Below, piece after piece: positions 33,852-42,622 of a stretch of DNA of 64,000 nucleotides (the first letter of the stretch is position 1; every line of letters starts with the position of its first letter). The DNA is from Calidihabitans tengchongensis (GTDB lineage: Bacteria > Sysuimicrobiota > Sysuimicrobiia > Sysuimicrobiales > Kaftiobacteriaceae). The position numbers and the translations under genes are program-made. The notes beneath the pieces were generated by a model, which was not told the origin of the DNA, made no database searches, and saw only the letters and a program-made list of their open reading frames with translations. The DNA lies in contig JAVKIE010000010.1 of the NCBI GenBank assembly GCA_031459615.1, forward strand, positions 1 to 64,000, written 5' to 3'.

Positions 33852-34505
33852 ATGAGCTGGGAACTGGCGGAGCGCCTGAAGGCCCGCTTCCCCCAGGTCG
33901 AACTGTTCCCGCGGCCGGACCAGCCGGAACCCGGCGTAAGGGCGCCGGGGCCCGCCGCCGAGGGCCGGGGCGCGGGCGAGGGCGGAGCCGCGCCGGCGCC
34001 CGAGCGTCCCGCCGTTCCGGCCCGCCGTCCGGCCCACGAGCAGCCGCCCCGGTACCTGACCCCCGGAGTGTACGTGCCGCGGGACAGCCTGCTGGACGTC
34101 TGCCGCGTCCTGGCCACCGACCCCGAATTCGGGCTGACGTACCTGTCGTTTGTGAGCGCCATCGACTGGCCCGAGCGCGGCGAGATGGAGGTTCTCTACC
34201 ACCTGTACTCGCACCGCACGCGGGAGGAGCTGGCCCTGAAGGTGCGCGTGCCCCGCGACGACCCCCGGGTGCCCTCGGTGACGGGGATCTGGGACGGTGC
34301 CAACTGGCACGAGCGGGAGGCCTACGATCTGCTGGGGGTCATTTTCGAAGGCCATCCCAACCTGCGGCGCATCATGATGACCGACGACTGGATCGGCCAC
34401 CCCCTGCGCAAGGACTACGTCTACCAGGACCCACCCTGGCTGGTCGAGATCGCCCGCGAGCGCCAGAAGGACGCCGAGGGCCTGGGCCTGGGCGAGCGTG
34501 CCTGA
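33852..34505 (+). CDS. nuoC: NADH-quinone oxidoreductase subunit C-like, with linker insertion
   Basis: 217 residues. The C-terminal part is a clear 30-kDa NuoC domain: YLSFVSAIDWPERGEMEVLY, IWDGANWHEREAYDLLGVIF, RRIMMTDDWIGHPLRKDY. Between the N-terminal helix and this domain lies a Pro/Ala/Gly-rich insertion (about residues 22-68) not seen in typical NuoC. It follows nuoI by 3 nt, so the gene order is B-D-I-C instead of A-B-C-D...I. Confidence 0.93.
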   Translation: MSWELAERLKARFPQVELFPRPDQPEPGVRAPGPAAEGRGAGEGGAAPAPERPAVPARRPAHEQPPRYLTPGVYVPRDSLLDVCRVLATDPEFGLTYLSFVSAIDWPERGEMEVLYHLYSHRTREELALKVRVPRDDPRVPSVTGIWDGANWHEREAYDLLGVIFEGHPNLRRIMMTDDWIGHPLRKDYVYQDPPWLVEIARERQKDAEGLGLGERA

Positions 34506-35154
34506 CCCGCGCGGCACGGGCATGTCCAACCCCTGGTCTCCGCGTCCCGCACACCGACCGCCGGACCCCGGGTCCCGGACAGCGGATCCCGACCGTCCCC
34601 GCCTCCCCCCCGGGCAGTACCGGACCGAGAAGTGGCCGGTCCTTCACACCGGCAGCGTCCCTCGCTTCGACCCCGAGCGGTGGGACTTCCGCGTCTGGGG
34701 GCTGGTGCGGACCCCGGTGCGCCTGACGTATCCCGAGGTGCGGGCCCTGCCGTCGGTGCGCCTGCGGTGTGACATCCACTGCGTGACGGCGTGGAGCAAG
34801 CTGGACGTGGAGTTCGAGGGCGTGCCGGTGGCGACGGTGCTGGACCTGGCCGGCCCGCTCCCCGAGGCGAAGTTCGTGATGGTGCACGCGGAGCAGGGGT
34901 ACGAGACCAACCTGCCCCTGGGGTACCTGCGCGCCCCCGACGCCCTGCTGGCATACCGCGCGGACGGCGCCGACCTCACCCCCGAACACGGGTGGCCCCT
35001 GCGCCTGGTCGTGCCCCGCCTGTACTTCTGGAAGAGCGCCAAGTGGGTGCGGGGCCTGGAGCTGATGGCTCAGGATCGCCCCGGCTTCTGGGAGCGCAAC
35101 GGCTACCACAACCACGCCGACCCCTGGAAAGAAGAACGCTACTCGGCAGACTGA
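34498..35154 (+). CDS. Sulfite-oxidase-fold molybdoprotein, cytoplasmic type
   Basis: 218 residues. Oxidoreductase molybdopterin-binding domain: LHTGSVPRFDPERWDFRVWG, candidate Mo-ligand Cys in CDIHCVTAWS, HAEQGYETNLPL, PRLYFWKSAKWVRGLEL. The last motif is the usual YedY/sulfite-oxidase-like end. The N-terminal 40 residues are Pro/Arg-rich with no signal peptide or twin-Arg motif, so a cytoplasmic location is likely. The GTG at 34498 overlaps the nuoC stop; an ATG at 34522 is an alternative. The physiological substrate is unknown. Confidence 0.85.
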   Translation: MPDPRGTGMSNPWSPRPAHRPPDPGSRTADPDRPRLPPGQYRTEKWPVLHTGSVPRFDPERWDFRVWGLVRTPVRLTYPEVRALPSVRLRCDIHCVTAWSKLDVEFEGVPVATVLDLAGPLPEAKFVMVHAEQGYETNLPLGYLRAPDALLAYRADGADLTPEHGWPLRLVVPRLYFWKSAKWVRGLELMAQDRPGFWERNGYHNHADPWKEERYSAD

Positions 35155-35180
35155 AAAAAATGACTTCCCAGGGCTAGCTC

Positions 35181-35327
35181 GGGGACAGTCCCCACCCGCA
35201 CCCGGGGACAGTCCCCAGGCGTCTGCCCACCGGAGCGCGGAAGCCTCCATCTGGTCGTTCCCCCCGGGCGAGCGGAGATTCCCCCGCCCGGGGGGACTGT
35301 CACCGCCGGCCTCCGGGGACTGTCCCC
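35181..35327. repeat. Cluster of four GGGGACAGTCCCC-type palindromes
   Basis: GGGGACAGTCCCC at 35181-35193 and 35204-35216; its reverse-oriented form GGGGACTGTC[AC]CC at 35292-35304 and 35315-35327. Two copies with a central A face two with a central T, so the cluster is itself an inverted array around a 75-bp spacer. It fills the gap between the two molybdoprotein genes. It could be a regulatory site array or a REP-like dispersed repeat. No transposase is nearby. Confidence 0.75.
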
Positions 35328-35355
35328 CGACACGTGTCCGTGACGGCGGGGGAGG

Positions 35356-35361
35356 TATACT
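35356..35361 (+). promoter_or_regulatory. -10 element abutting the membrane molybdoprotein start
   Basis: TATACT ends 9 nt before the ATG at 35371, so the transcript would be leaderless or nearly so. No Shine-Dalgarno sequence is present at the usual distance. Confidence 0.5.
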
Positions 35362-35370
35362 TGTGGCACT

Positions 35371-36921
35371 ATGGTTGGGCTGTGGCCGGCTGTTGTGGCG
35401 GGCCTGGCGGGGGGCGTCCTCGCCGCGGCGGCGGTGGCCGGGGGCCTGTTCACCGGGGGCATCCCCGCCGTGGCCCTGGCGCTGTGGGACCGCTGGCTGA
35501 GGCTGGTCCCGATGCCGCTGTTCTCCCTGCTGCTGGGCACCCTGAAGTTCGCCGCCAAGCCGGCGGCCTTCTGGGCGATGCTGGCGGCCCTCAGCCTGGG
35601 CCTGGGGGGCCTGGGCGCGCTCATTGCCCGGTGGACCTCCGGCCCCGCGCGGGCACTGGCGGCGGCATGGCTGTCCGCAAGCGCCCTCCTGGCGCTGCTG
35701 GCCTGGCCCCCGGCGACGTCGCACCTGGCCGCCCGCCTGGAGGCCCAGGGGGTGGACGGTCGTCCCGGCCTCACCGTGGGCCTGGCCCTGGCGGGCTACG
35801 GAGGTGTCTTCGCGGTGCCGTACGCCGCCGCGCTGCGGATCCTGCTGCGCCGGCGCCGCGCCCGGCTGCGGCCGGTGAGCGGGGGTTCCTGCAGCATCAC
35901 CCGCCGCCACCTGCTGGCCCGCGGGATGATGGCGCTGCTGGCCTCGGCCCTGGGGACCGGCGGGGCCCAGTGGCTGCGGGGACGGTGGAAGAAGGTCTGG
36001 GCCGCCACCCTCAACGCGTTCGCCAGGGTCACCGGGTTACCGCCGGAGATCACCCCGACCGGCCAGTTTTACGTCGTCAGCAAGAACCCGCCCGGCCTTG
36101 ACCCCGTCCTGGACGCGCGCCGGTGGTCCCTGGAGGTCACGGGCCTGGTGGGGCGGACGGTGAAGCTCACCTACGACGAGCTGCGGGCCCTGCCGGCCGT
36201 CCAGCAGTACCAGACCCTGGAGTGCATCAGCAACGAGGTCGGGGGCGACCTCATCAGCAACGCGGCATGGAAAGGGGCGCGCCTGCGGGACGTGCTGATG
36301 CTGGCCGGCGGCCCGGCCCCCACGGCGGTGAAGGTGGCCTTCCGCTGCGCCGACGGCTACACGGAGTCGCTGCCCATCGCCGACGCGCTCAACCCCACCA
36401 CCCTGCTGGCCTATGAGATGAACGGGGAGCCCCTGCCGCCCCGCCACGGCTTCCCGGTGCGCCTGCTGGTCCCGGGCCTGTTCGGGATGAAAAACCCCAA
36501 GTGGATCACCCGGATCGAGGTGGTCAACTACGACTTCCGGGGCTACTGGGAGGCGTCGGGGTGGAGCGACGAAGCCGTGGTCAAGACCATGTCCAAGTTC
36601 ACCACCCCCACCCGCAGCAGCCTGCCCGCGGGAGAGGTCGGCCTGGGCGGGGTGGCCTACGCCGGAGACCGCGGCATCCGGAAGGTGGAGTACAGCACCG
36701 ACGGGGGGCGGACCTGGCAGCAGGCCGAGACCGCGCCGCCCCTGGGCCCGTTTACCTGGGTCCTGTGGGCCGCGGTGTGGACTCCGGCCGGCCCCGGCGA
36801 GTACGTGCTGAAGGTGCGGGCCACCGACGGCACGGGCGTCCTCCAGGCGGCCCGGGAGTCTCCGCCCCTCCCCGACGGCGCCACCGGCTACCACACCCTG
36901 CGGATCCGCATCCGCCGCTAG
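35371..36921 (+). CDS. Membrane-anchored sulfite-oxidase-like molybdoprotein
   Basis: 516 residues. Residues 1-155 contain about four hydrophobic spans. At about 175 comes RRHLLARGMMALLASALG, a twin-Arg-like motif plus another hydrophobic stretch, unusual in being internal. Residues 225-395 are the molybdopterin domain (VVSKNPPGLD, candidate Mo-ligand Cys in LECISNEVGGDLISN, LVPGLFGMKNPKWITRIEV). The end is an Ig-like Mo-co dimerisation domain (VEYSTDGGRTWQQAE, EYVLKVRATDGTG). The substrate is unknown; the orientation of the catalytic domain is probably extracytoplasmic. Confidence 0.87.
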   Translation: MVGLWPAVVAGLAGGVLAAAAVAGGLFTGGIPAVALALWDRWLRLVPMPLFSLLLGTLKFAAKPAAFWAMLAALSLGLGGLGALIARWTSGPARALAAAWLSASALLALLAWPPATSHLAARLEAQGVDGRPGLTVGLALAGYGGVFAVPYAAALRILLRRRRARLRPVSGGSCSITRRHLLARGMMALLASALGTGGAQWLRGRWKKVWAATLNAFARVTGLPPEITPTGQFYVVSKNPPGLDPVLDARRWSLEVTGLVGRTVKLTYDELRALPAVQQYQTLECISNEVGGDLISNAAWKGARLRDVLMLAGGPAPTAVKVAFRCADGYTESLPIADALNPTTLLAYEMNGEPLPPRHGFPVRLLVPGLFGMKNPKWITRIEVVNYDFRGYWEASGWSDEAVVKTMSKFTTPTRSSLPAGEVGLGGVAYAGDRGIRKVEYSTDGGRTWQQAETAPPLGPFTWVLWAAVWTPAGPGEYVLKVRATDGTGVLQAARESPPLPDGATGYHTLRIRIRR

Positions 36922-37006
36922 CCCACGCTGAAGGCTGCGGAGACGATTCCGGGAGGAGCCGCCCTGCCGTCGGCCCGTCATCCGGCTGGACCTCGGGAAG
37001 CGCGCC

Positions 37007-37036
37007 TTGACTCTCTACGCGCGCTCTGCCTACACT
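37007..37036 (+). promoter_or_regulatory. Sigma-A promoter for DUF2203/lpd
   Basis: TTGACT (37007-37012), an 18-nt spacer and TACACT (37031-37036), 20 nt before the ATG at 37057. Confidence 0.65.
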
Positions 37037-37056
37037 GGGGGCGGAGTCCCGCGCCC

Positions 37057-37479
37057 ATGCGCTTTGTGCGGCACTTCTCCCTCGACGAGGCCAACCGGGC
37101 GCTGCGCGAGATCACGCCCCTGCTGGTTCGCCTCCGGGAGATCCACATCGCGGCCACCCGGGCCCGGGAGCGCCTGGACGTCCTGTGGAAGCGCCTGGAG
37201 TCCGGGGAGCCGGTTCTGGACGACCTCACCGGGGTCCGCGCCCAGATCGAATCGCTGACCCGGGAGGCGGCCGGCCTGCTGCGCCGCCTGGACGAGGTCG
37301 GCTGCATCCTGCGGGACGTGGAGATGGGCCTGGTGGACTTTCCGGCCGTGGTGGAAGGGACCGAGGTCTTCCTGTGCTGGCGGCTGGGCGAGGAGGCCAT
37401 CGCCTACTGGCACGGGACGGCCGAAGGGTTCGCCGGCCGCAAGCCGCTGAGCGCCCTGCCCGGGAGCCGGGTCCACTGA
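37057..37479 (+). CDS. DUF2203 family protein
   Basis: 140 residues. It matches DUF2203 along its length: FSLDEANRALREITPLLVRL, then VGCILRDVEMGLVDFPA, TEVFLCWRLGEEAIAYWH and EGFAGRKPL. The first 90 residues are helical and coiled-coil-like. The family has no established function that I know of. It precedes lpd by 93 nt on the same strand. Confidence 0.88.
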   Translation: MRFVRHFSLDEANRALREITPLLVRLREIHIAATRARERLDVLWKRLESGEPVLDDLTGVRAQIESLTREAAGLLRRLDEVGCILRDVEMGLVDFPAVVEGTEVFLCWRLGEEAIAYWHGTAEGFAGRKPLSALPGSRVH

Positions 37480-37572
37480 TGGATCCGCCGCTGCGGCAGG
37501 AACGCCTGTCCGTCCCCCGAACACCACCGGGGACCTGCGGGTCCTCCCACATCTCCCGCGCGCAGGTGATCC

Positions 37573-38976
37573 ATGGCTGAGCCCTACGACCTGGTCATCA
37601 TCGGCGGCGGCCCCGGCGGGTACGTGGGCGCCATCCGTGCCGCCCAGCTGGGCCTGCGCACCGCCCTGGTGGAGCGCGACAAGCTGGGCGGCACCTGCCT
37701 GCACGTGGGGTGCATCCCCACCAAGGCGATGCTGCACACCGCCGAGCTGCTGGACCACCTGCGCGACCCCCGCGACCTGGGGCTGACGGTGGACGGGGTG
37801 GGCGTGGACCTGGCGGCCGTGCACCGGCGCAAGGCGCGGGTGGTAGACCAGCTCCACAAGGGCGTGCAGTACCTGATGCGCAAGCACAGGATCGACGTCT
37901 TCGCCGGCGAGGGGCGGTTCCTCAGCGCCACCCGGGTGGGGGTGGCCCTGTCCGACGGGTCGGAGACCGAGCTGTCCGCGCGGCACGTGCTGATCGCGAC
38001 CGGCTCAGCCCCCCGCAGCATCCCCGGGGTGACCATCGACCACGGCCGGATCATCGACAGCACCGACGCCCTCCACCTGCAGGAGGTCCCCCGCTCCATC
38101 GCCATCCTGGGGGCGGGCCCGGTGGGGGTGGAGTTCGCCAGCCTGTTCCGGGCCCTGGGCAGCCAGGTGACCATCATTGAGCTGCTGCCCACCCTGGTGC
38201 CGCTGGAGGATGAAGAGATCGGCCAGGCGCTGGAGCGCTCTTTTGTCCGGCGGGGGATCACCGTTCTCACCCGGGCCACCGCGCGGGCGGCCACGGCGGA
38301 GGGAGGCCGGGTGCGGCTGGAGGTCGTCCGGGGAGAGGAGACGTCCACCCTGGACGCCGACTACCTGCTGGTGGCAGTGGGGCGGGGGCCGGTCACCGAC
38401 GGGCTGGCCGCCGCCGAGGCCGGGGTGGAGCTGGAGAAGGGCGCCGTCCGGGTGGACGAGCAGTTCCGCACCACCGCGGGCACGGTGTTCGCCATCGGCG
38501 ACGTGCTCACGGGCCTGCGCCCGTACCGGCTGGCCCACGTGGCCAGCGACGAGGCCATCGCCGCCGTGGAGACCATCGCCGGGCAGCGCGAGCGGGGGGT
38601 GAACTACGACGCGGTGCCGCGCCCGACCTATTCCATCCCCCAGGTGGCCAGCATGGGCCTCACCGAGCGGCAGGCGCGGGAGCGCGGCCTGGACGTGCGG
38701 GTGGGCCGGTTCAGCTTCCAGGCCAGCAGCAAGGCCACCATCGAGGGCGCGCGGGAAGGGTTCGTCAAGGTGGTGGCGGACGCCCGGGTGGGGGAGATCC
38801 TGGGCATCCACATGATGGGACCCGCGGTGACCGAACTGCTCGCCGCGGGGGTGGTGGCCCGCTCCCTGGAGGCCACCGTGACCGAGCTGGCGGAGGCGGT
38901 GTACTCGCACCCGACGTTGGGGGAGGCGTTGAAGGAAGCGGCGCTGGACGCCCTGGGCCGGGTCCTCCACGCCTGA
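37573..38976 (+). CDS. lpd: Dihydrolipoyl dehydrogenase (E3)
   Basis: 467 residues. FAD site IIGGGPGGYVGAIRAA; redox disulfide GGTCLHVGCIPTK; NAD site ILGAGPVGVEFASLF; second FAD motif TVFAIGDVLTG; catalytic region EAVYSHPTLGEALKEAALDA with the His-Pro pair. It reoxidises lipoyl groups of E2. It heads the operon with E1-alpha, E1-beta, E2 and lipA, and may also serve the dehydrogenase set at 18767-22203, which lacks its own E3. Confidence 0.96.
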   Translation: MAEPYDLVIIGGGPGGYVGAIRAAQLGLRTALVERDKLGGTCLHVGCIPTKAMLHTAELLDHLRDPRDLGLTVDGVGVDLAAVHRRKARVVDQLHKGVQYLMRKHRIDVFAGEGRFLSATRVGVALSDGSETELSARHVLIATGSAPRSIPGVTIDHGRIIDSTDALHLQEVPRSIAILGAGPVGVEFASLFRALGSQVTIIELLPTLVPLEDEEIGQALERSFVRRGITVLTRATARAATAEGGRVRLEVVRGEETSTLDADYLLVAVGRGPVTDGLAAAEAGVELEKGAVRVDEQFRTTAGTVFAIGDVLTGLRPYRLAHVASDEAIAAVETIAGQRERGVNYDAVPRPTYSIPQVASMGLTERQARERGLDVRVGRFSFQASSKATIEGAREGFVKVVADARVGEILGIHMMGPAVTELLAAGVVARSLEATVTELAEAVYSHPTLGEALKEAALDALGRVLHA

Positions 38977-39065
38977 GCCCGCGGCGAGCGGGGCGACGGC
39001 GCGGGTCCGCCCGGGCGCCGGCTGGCCGCCTGTTCACATCGCGGGAAGGGTCTGCACGCGGGCTT

Positions 39066-39089
39066 CCCCACCATCCGGCGTTGGTGGGG
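39066..39089 (+). terminator. Hairpin between lpd and bkd-type E1 alpha
   Basis: CCCCACC (39066-39072) pairs with GGTGGGG (39083-39089) over 7 bp with a 10-nt loop, 24 nt before the next start codon. It could be a weak terminator, an attenuator or a processing site. No U-run follows. Confidence 0.35.
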
Positions 39090-39112
39090 ATGCTGACCAA
39101 GGGGGCGGGAGG

Positions 39113-40219
39113 ATGAGCGTGCGCGACACCCGGGCGGCGGTGGACGCCCGCCACCGGACCCTGGGCCTGTCGGACCAGGACGTCCTGGACATGTACTACT
39201 ACATCGCCCTGGCGCGGGCGCTGGACGAGCGCATGTGGGTCCTGCAGCGCGCCGGCAAGGCGATGTTCGTGATTTCCGGCCCCGGCCACGAAGGCTGCCA
39301 GGTGGGCGCCATGTGGCCGATGGACAAGCAGCGCGACTGGTTCGTGCCGTTTTACCGGTCCATTGCGGCCTGCCTGGTCAAGGGCATGTCGCCCACCGAG
39401 ATCCTCCTGGGCCTGCTGGCCCGGGCCCCCGACCCCAGCAGCGGCGGCCGCCAGATGCCCGGCCACTACGGCCACCCGCGCTACAAGATCCTGTCCACCA
39501 GCAGCCCCGTGGGCACCCAGTACCCCCACGCGGTGGGCATCGCCTACGCCGCCAAGCTGCGCCGGACCGGCGAGATCACCATGGTGGCCGTGGGCGACGG
39601 CGGCACCAGCGAGGGTGACTGGCACGAGGCTCTCAACTGGGCCGGCGTGCACCGGCTGCCGGTGATCTTCGTGGTGGAGAACAACTTCTACGCCATCTCG
39701 GTGCCGTTCCACAAGCAGGTGGCCGGCGGCAGCATCGCCGCCCGGGCGGCGGGCTACGGCATGCCGGGAGTGGTGGCCGACGGGAGCGACGTGCTGGAGT
39801 GCTACCGGGTGGCCCGGGAGGCCTACGAGCGGGCCCGGCGGGGCGAGGGCCCCACGCTGATCGAGTACCGGGTGCAGCGGCTGGGCTCCCACAGCAGCGA
39901 CGACCAGCAGGAGCGCTACCGGCCCAAGGACGAGATCGAAGCCGCCCGCCGCCAGGATCCGCTGGTCACCTTCCGGGAGTACCTGGAGCAGGTGGGGGTC
40001 CTCACCGACGAGCGCCTGCGGGCCATCCAGGAGCGGGTGCGCCGCGAGGTGGACGAGGCCACCGACGCCGCCGAGCGCGCGCCGCTGCCCGAGCCCGAGT
40101 CGGCGGCCCGCTACGTCTACGCGCCGCCGCAGGACGACCCGGTCTTCTGGACCGGGGTCACCCCGCCGGGGGCGTGGCGCGGGTCGCCCGACTTCCCCTG
40201 GCTGCGGCGGGAGGAGTGA
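39113..40219 (+). CDS. bkdA: 2-oxoacid dehydrogenase E1 alpha, set 2 (branched-chain type)
   Basis: 368 residues. TPP motif GDGGTSEGDWHEALNWAGVH ending VENN; GQMPGHYG-like region GRQMPGHYGHPRYKI and the phospho-loop YRVQRLGSHSSDDQQERYR. HSSDDQ is closer to branched-chain 2-oxoacid dehydrogenase E1-alpha (HS[TS]SDD) than to pyruvate dehydrogenase. Acyl-CoAs from this complex can prime branched-chain fatty acids (inference). GGCGGGAGG precedes the ATG. Confidence 0.9.
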   Translation: MSVRDTRAAVDARHRTLGLSDQDVLDMYYYIALARALDERMWVLQRAGKAMFVISGPGHEGCQVGAMWPMDKQRDWFVPFYRSIAACLVKGMSPTEILLGLLARAPDPSSGGRQMPGHYGHPRYKILSTSSPVGTQYPHAVGIAYAAKLRRTGEITMVAVGDGGTSEGDWHEALNWAGVHRLPVIFVVENNFYAISVPFHKQVAGGSIAARAAGYGMPGVVADGSDVLECYRVAREAYERARRGEGPTLIEYRVQRLGSHSSDDQQERYRPKDEIEAARRQDPLVTFREYLEQVGVLTDERLRAIQERVRREVDEATDAAERAPLPEPESAARYVYAPPQDDPVFWTGVTPPGAWRGSPDFPWLRREE

Positions 40220-40231
40220 GGAGGGAGGGCC

Positions 40232-41215
40232 ATGGCCGAGCTGCGCTACGTGGATGCGCTGAACCGGGCCCACCACGAGGAGATGGAGCGCGATGAGCGG
40301 GTGGTGGTCCTGGGCGAGGACGTGGGCCGCAAGGGAGGCGTGTTCGGGGTCACGGCCGGCCTGTACGAGAAGTTCGGCGAGGAGCGGGTGATCGACTCGC
40401 CGCTGGCCGAGTCGTCCATCGTGGGCGTGGCCATCGGGATGGCCGCCAACGGGCTGCTGCCCATCGCCGAGATCCAGTTTGCCGACTTCATCCACCCGGC
40501 CTTCGACCAGATCGTCAGCGAGGCGGCCCGGATGCGCTACCGGTCCAACAACGCTTTCGGCTGCCCGCTGGTCATCCGCACGCCCTACGGGGGATCCCAC
40601 GGCACCGCCCTGTACCACTCCCAGTCCATCGAGGCATTCTACGCTCACGTGCCGGGGCTGAAGGTGGTGGCCCCCTCCACCCCGTACGACGCCAAGGGCA
40701 TGCTCAAAGCCGCGGTGCGCGACCCCGACCCGGTGCTGTTCTTGGAGCACAAGCGCATGTACCGCCTGGTGCGGGGGGAGGTGCCCGACGAGGACTACAT
40801 CGTCCCCCTGGGCCCGGCGGTGGTGCGCCGGGAAGGCACCGACCTGTCGGTGTTCGCCTACGGGTGGATGCTGCACGAGTCGCTGCAGGCGGCCGACCTG
40901 CTGGCCCAGGAAGGGATCAGCGTCGAGGTGGTGGACCTGCGCAGCCTGCGGCCGCTGGACAAGGAGACGATCCTGCGGTCGGTGGCCAAGACCAACCGGG
41001 CGCTGATCGTGTACGAAGACAACCGCTTCGGCGGGTTCGGAGCCGAGGTGGCCGCGCTGATCGCCGAGGAGGCGTTCGAGAGCCTGGACGCGCCGGTGAT
41101 GCGGCTGGGCGGCCCCGACGTGCCCGGGATCCCGTACAGCAAGCCGCTGGAGGAGTGGTTCTACCCGACGCGGGACCGCATTGCCGCGGCCATGCGCCGG
41201 CTGGCGGCGTACTGA
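40232..41215 (+). CDS. bkdB: 2-oxoacid dehydrogenase E1 beta, set 2
   Basis: 327 residues. VVVLGEDVGRKGGVFGVT, DSPLAESSIVGVAIGMAANG, EIQFADFIHPAFDQIVSEAA and HSQSIEAFYAHVPGLKVVAP are typical of branched-chain E1-beta. It forms the E1 heterotetramer with the upstream gene. GGAGGGAGGGCC precedes the ATG. Confidence 0.93.
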   Translation: MAELRYVDALNRAHHEEMERDERVVVLGEDVGRKGGVFGVTAGLYEKFGEERVIDSPLAESSIVGVAIGMAANGLLPIAEIQFADFIHPAFDQIVSEAARMRYRSNNAFGCPLVIRTPYGGSHGTALYHSQSIEAFYAHVPGLKVVAPSTPYDAKGMLKAAVRDPDPVLFLEHKRMYRLVRGEVPDEDYIVPLGPAVVRREGTDLSVFAYGWMLHESLQAADLLAQEGISVEVVDLRSLRPLDKETILRSVAKTNRALIVYEDNRFGGFGAEVAALIAEEAFESLDAPVMRLGGPDVPGIPYSKPLEEWFYPTRDRIAAAMRRLAAY

Positions 41216-41242
41216 GACCGGGCCGGGAGGAGCACTGATCCC

Positions 41243-42529
41243 ATGCCCGTGGAAGTGAGGCTCCCCCAGCTGGGCGAGAGCACCTTTGAGGGCACCATCG
41301 GCCGCTGGCTGAAGAAGCCCGGCGACCGGGTGGAGCGCTTTGAGCCGCTGGTGGAGATCATCACCGACAAGGTCAACGTGGAGATGCCGGCCCCGGTGGG
41401 CGGCGTCCTCACCCAGATCCTGGTGCCCGAGGGCCAGACCGTGCCCGTGGGCACGCCCATCGCCCTGGTGGAGACCGCCGCCGCAGAGACCCCTGCCGCC
41501 GGGGTGCCGGCCGCCGCGGCCGCGCCTGCTCCGGAGCCCGCGCCGCCCCCCGCCGCCCCGCCGCCCGCCGAGGAGAAGGTGCGGCTGTCGCCGGTGGTGC
41601 GGCGCCTGGCCGAAGAGCACGGGATTCCTCTGGAGGAGGTGGCGCGGCTGCGGGGCAGCGGTGCCGGCGGCCGGGTGACCAAGGACGACCTGCTGCGCTA
41701 CCTGCAGGCCCGGCAGGCTGGCCCCATGCCCGCTGTACCCGGCCCCGCGCCGGCCCCCGCCCCGCCGCCCGGGGCCCCGCCGGCGACCCCGGTTCCTCCC
41801 ATCCCCCCGCCGGTGCTGCACCCGGGGGACCAGCTGCTCAAGCTCACCCCGCTGAGGCGCTCGGTGGCCCAGCGCATGGCCCAGTCCAAGCGGGAGATTC
41901 CCCACGCCTACGGGGTCATCGAGGTGGATATGACCGCCCTGGTCCGCTGGCGGGAGGCCCACAAAGACCAGTGGCGGGCCCGGGAAGGCGTGAACATCAC
42001 CTACACGGCCTTCTTTGTCCGCGCCGCCGTGGAGGCCCTGAAGGCGTTTCCCATCGTCAACTCCACGTGGAGCGACGAGGGCATCATCCTGCGGCGGGCC
42101 ATCAACATCGGGATCGGGATCGCCCTGGACGAGGGTCTCGTGGTGGCGGTGATCAAGCAGGCGGACCAGAAAAACCTGGTGGGCATTGCCCGGGAGCTGG
42201 AGGAGCTGGGCCGGCGGGCGCGGGAGGGCACCCTGACCCTCGACGACGTGCAGGGGGGGACGTTCACCATCACGAACCCCGGCGTGTTCGGCTCCATCTG
42301 GTCGATGCCGATCATCGTGCCGGGGCAGGCGGCCATCCTGGCCACCGACGCCATCGTCAAGCGGCCGGTGGTGCGGGGTGACGCCATCGCCATCCGGGAC
42401 ATCATGCACCTGGGACTGGCGTTCGACCACCGGATCTTTGACGGAGCCGTCGCCGACCGCTTCCTGCACCGCATCCGGGAAAAGCTGGAGGGGTTTGCGG
42501 GCGGGGACGCGGCCCTGACGGATTTCTGA
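41243..42529 (+). CDS. 2-oxoacid dehydrogenase E2 (acyltransferase), set 2
   Basis: 428 residues. Lipoyl domain 1-78 with K43 in ITDKVNVEMPAP. A long Pro/Ala linker, the subunit-binding domain (SPVVRRLAEEHGIPL, GAGGRVTKDDLLRYL), a second Pro/Ala linker and the catalytic domain ending with FDHRIFDG (HxxxDG). It assembles the complex core. Only one lipoyl domain is present. Confidence 0.94.
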   Translation: MPVEVRLPQLGESTFEGTIGRWLKKPGDRVERFEPLVEIITDKVNVEMPAPVGGVLTQILVPEGQTVPVGTPIALVETAAAETPAAGVPAAAAAPAPEPAPPPAAPPPAEEKVRLSPVVRRLAEEHGIPLEEVARLRGSGAGGRVTKDDLLRYLQARQAGPMPAVPGPAPAPAPPPGAPPATPVPPIPPPVLHPGDQLLKLTPLRRSVAQRMAQSKREIPHAYGVIEVDMTALVRWREAHKDQWRAREGVNITYTAFFVRAAVEALKAFPIVNSTWSDEGIILRRAINIGIGIALDEGLVVAVIKQADQKNLVGIARELEELGRRAREGTLTLDDVQGGTFTITNPGVFGSIWSMPIIVPGQAAILATDAIVKRPVVRGDAIAIRDIMHLGLAFDHRIFDGAVADRFLHRIREKLEGFAGGDAALTDF

Positions 42530-42579
42530 CGCAGCCGCGGGTCGGGCGCGGCACCGCGACGCGGGGACACACGGCATCT

Positions 42580-42617
42580 CCCTCGCCCCCGTAAGGGGGA
42601 GAGGGTCAGGGTGAGGG
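42580..42617. repeat. CCCTC/GAGGG hairpin repeat before lipA
   Basis: CCCTCGCCCCC-GTAA-GGGGGAGAGGG folds into an 11-position stem with one mismatch, followed by TCAGGGTGAGGG. This resembles the CCCTCACCCTGACCCTCTCCC-type repeats dispersed in many unrelated bacterial genomes. It ends 5 nt before the lipA ATG and supplies its Shine-Dalgarno-like GAGGGGG. Confidence 0.6.
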
Positions 42618-42622
42618 GGACG

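Noticed and set aside
35181..35327. CRISPR array
   Set aside because: Repeats are only 13 bp, palindromic, unevenly spaced and in two orientations; no cas genes are near.
39064..39112. Possible T-box or other attenuator before the E1-alpha gene
   Set aside because: A short hairpin is present, but the T-box core sequence and an antiterminator alternative are not.
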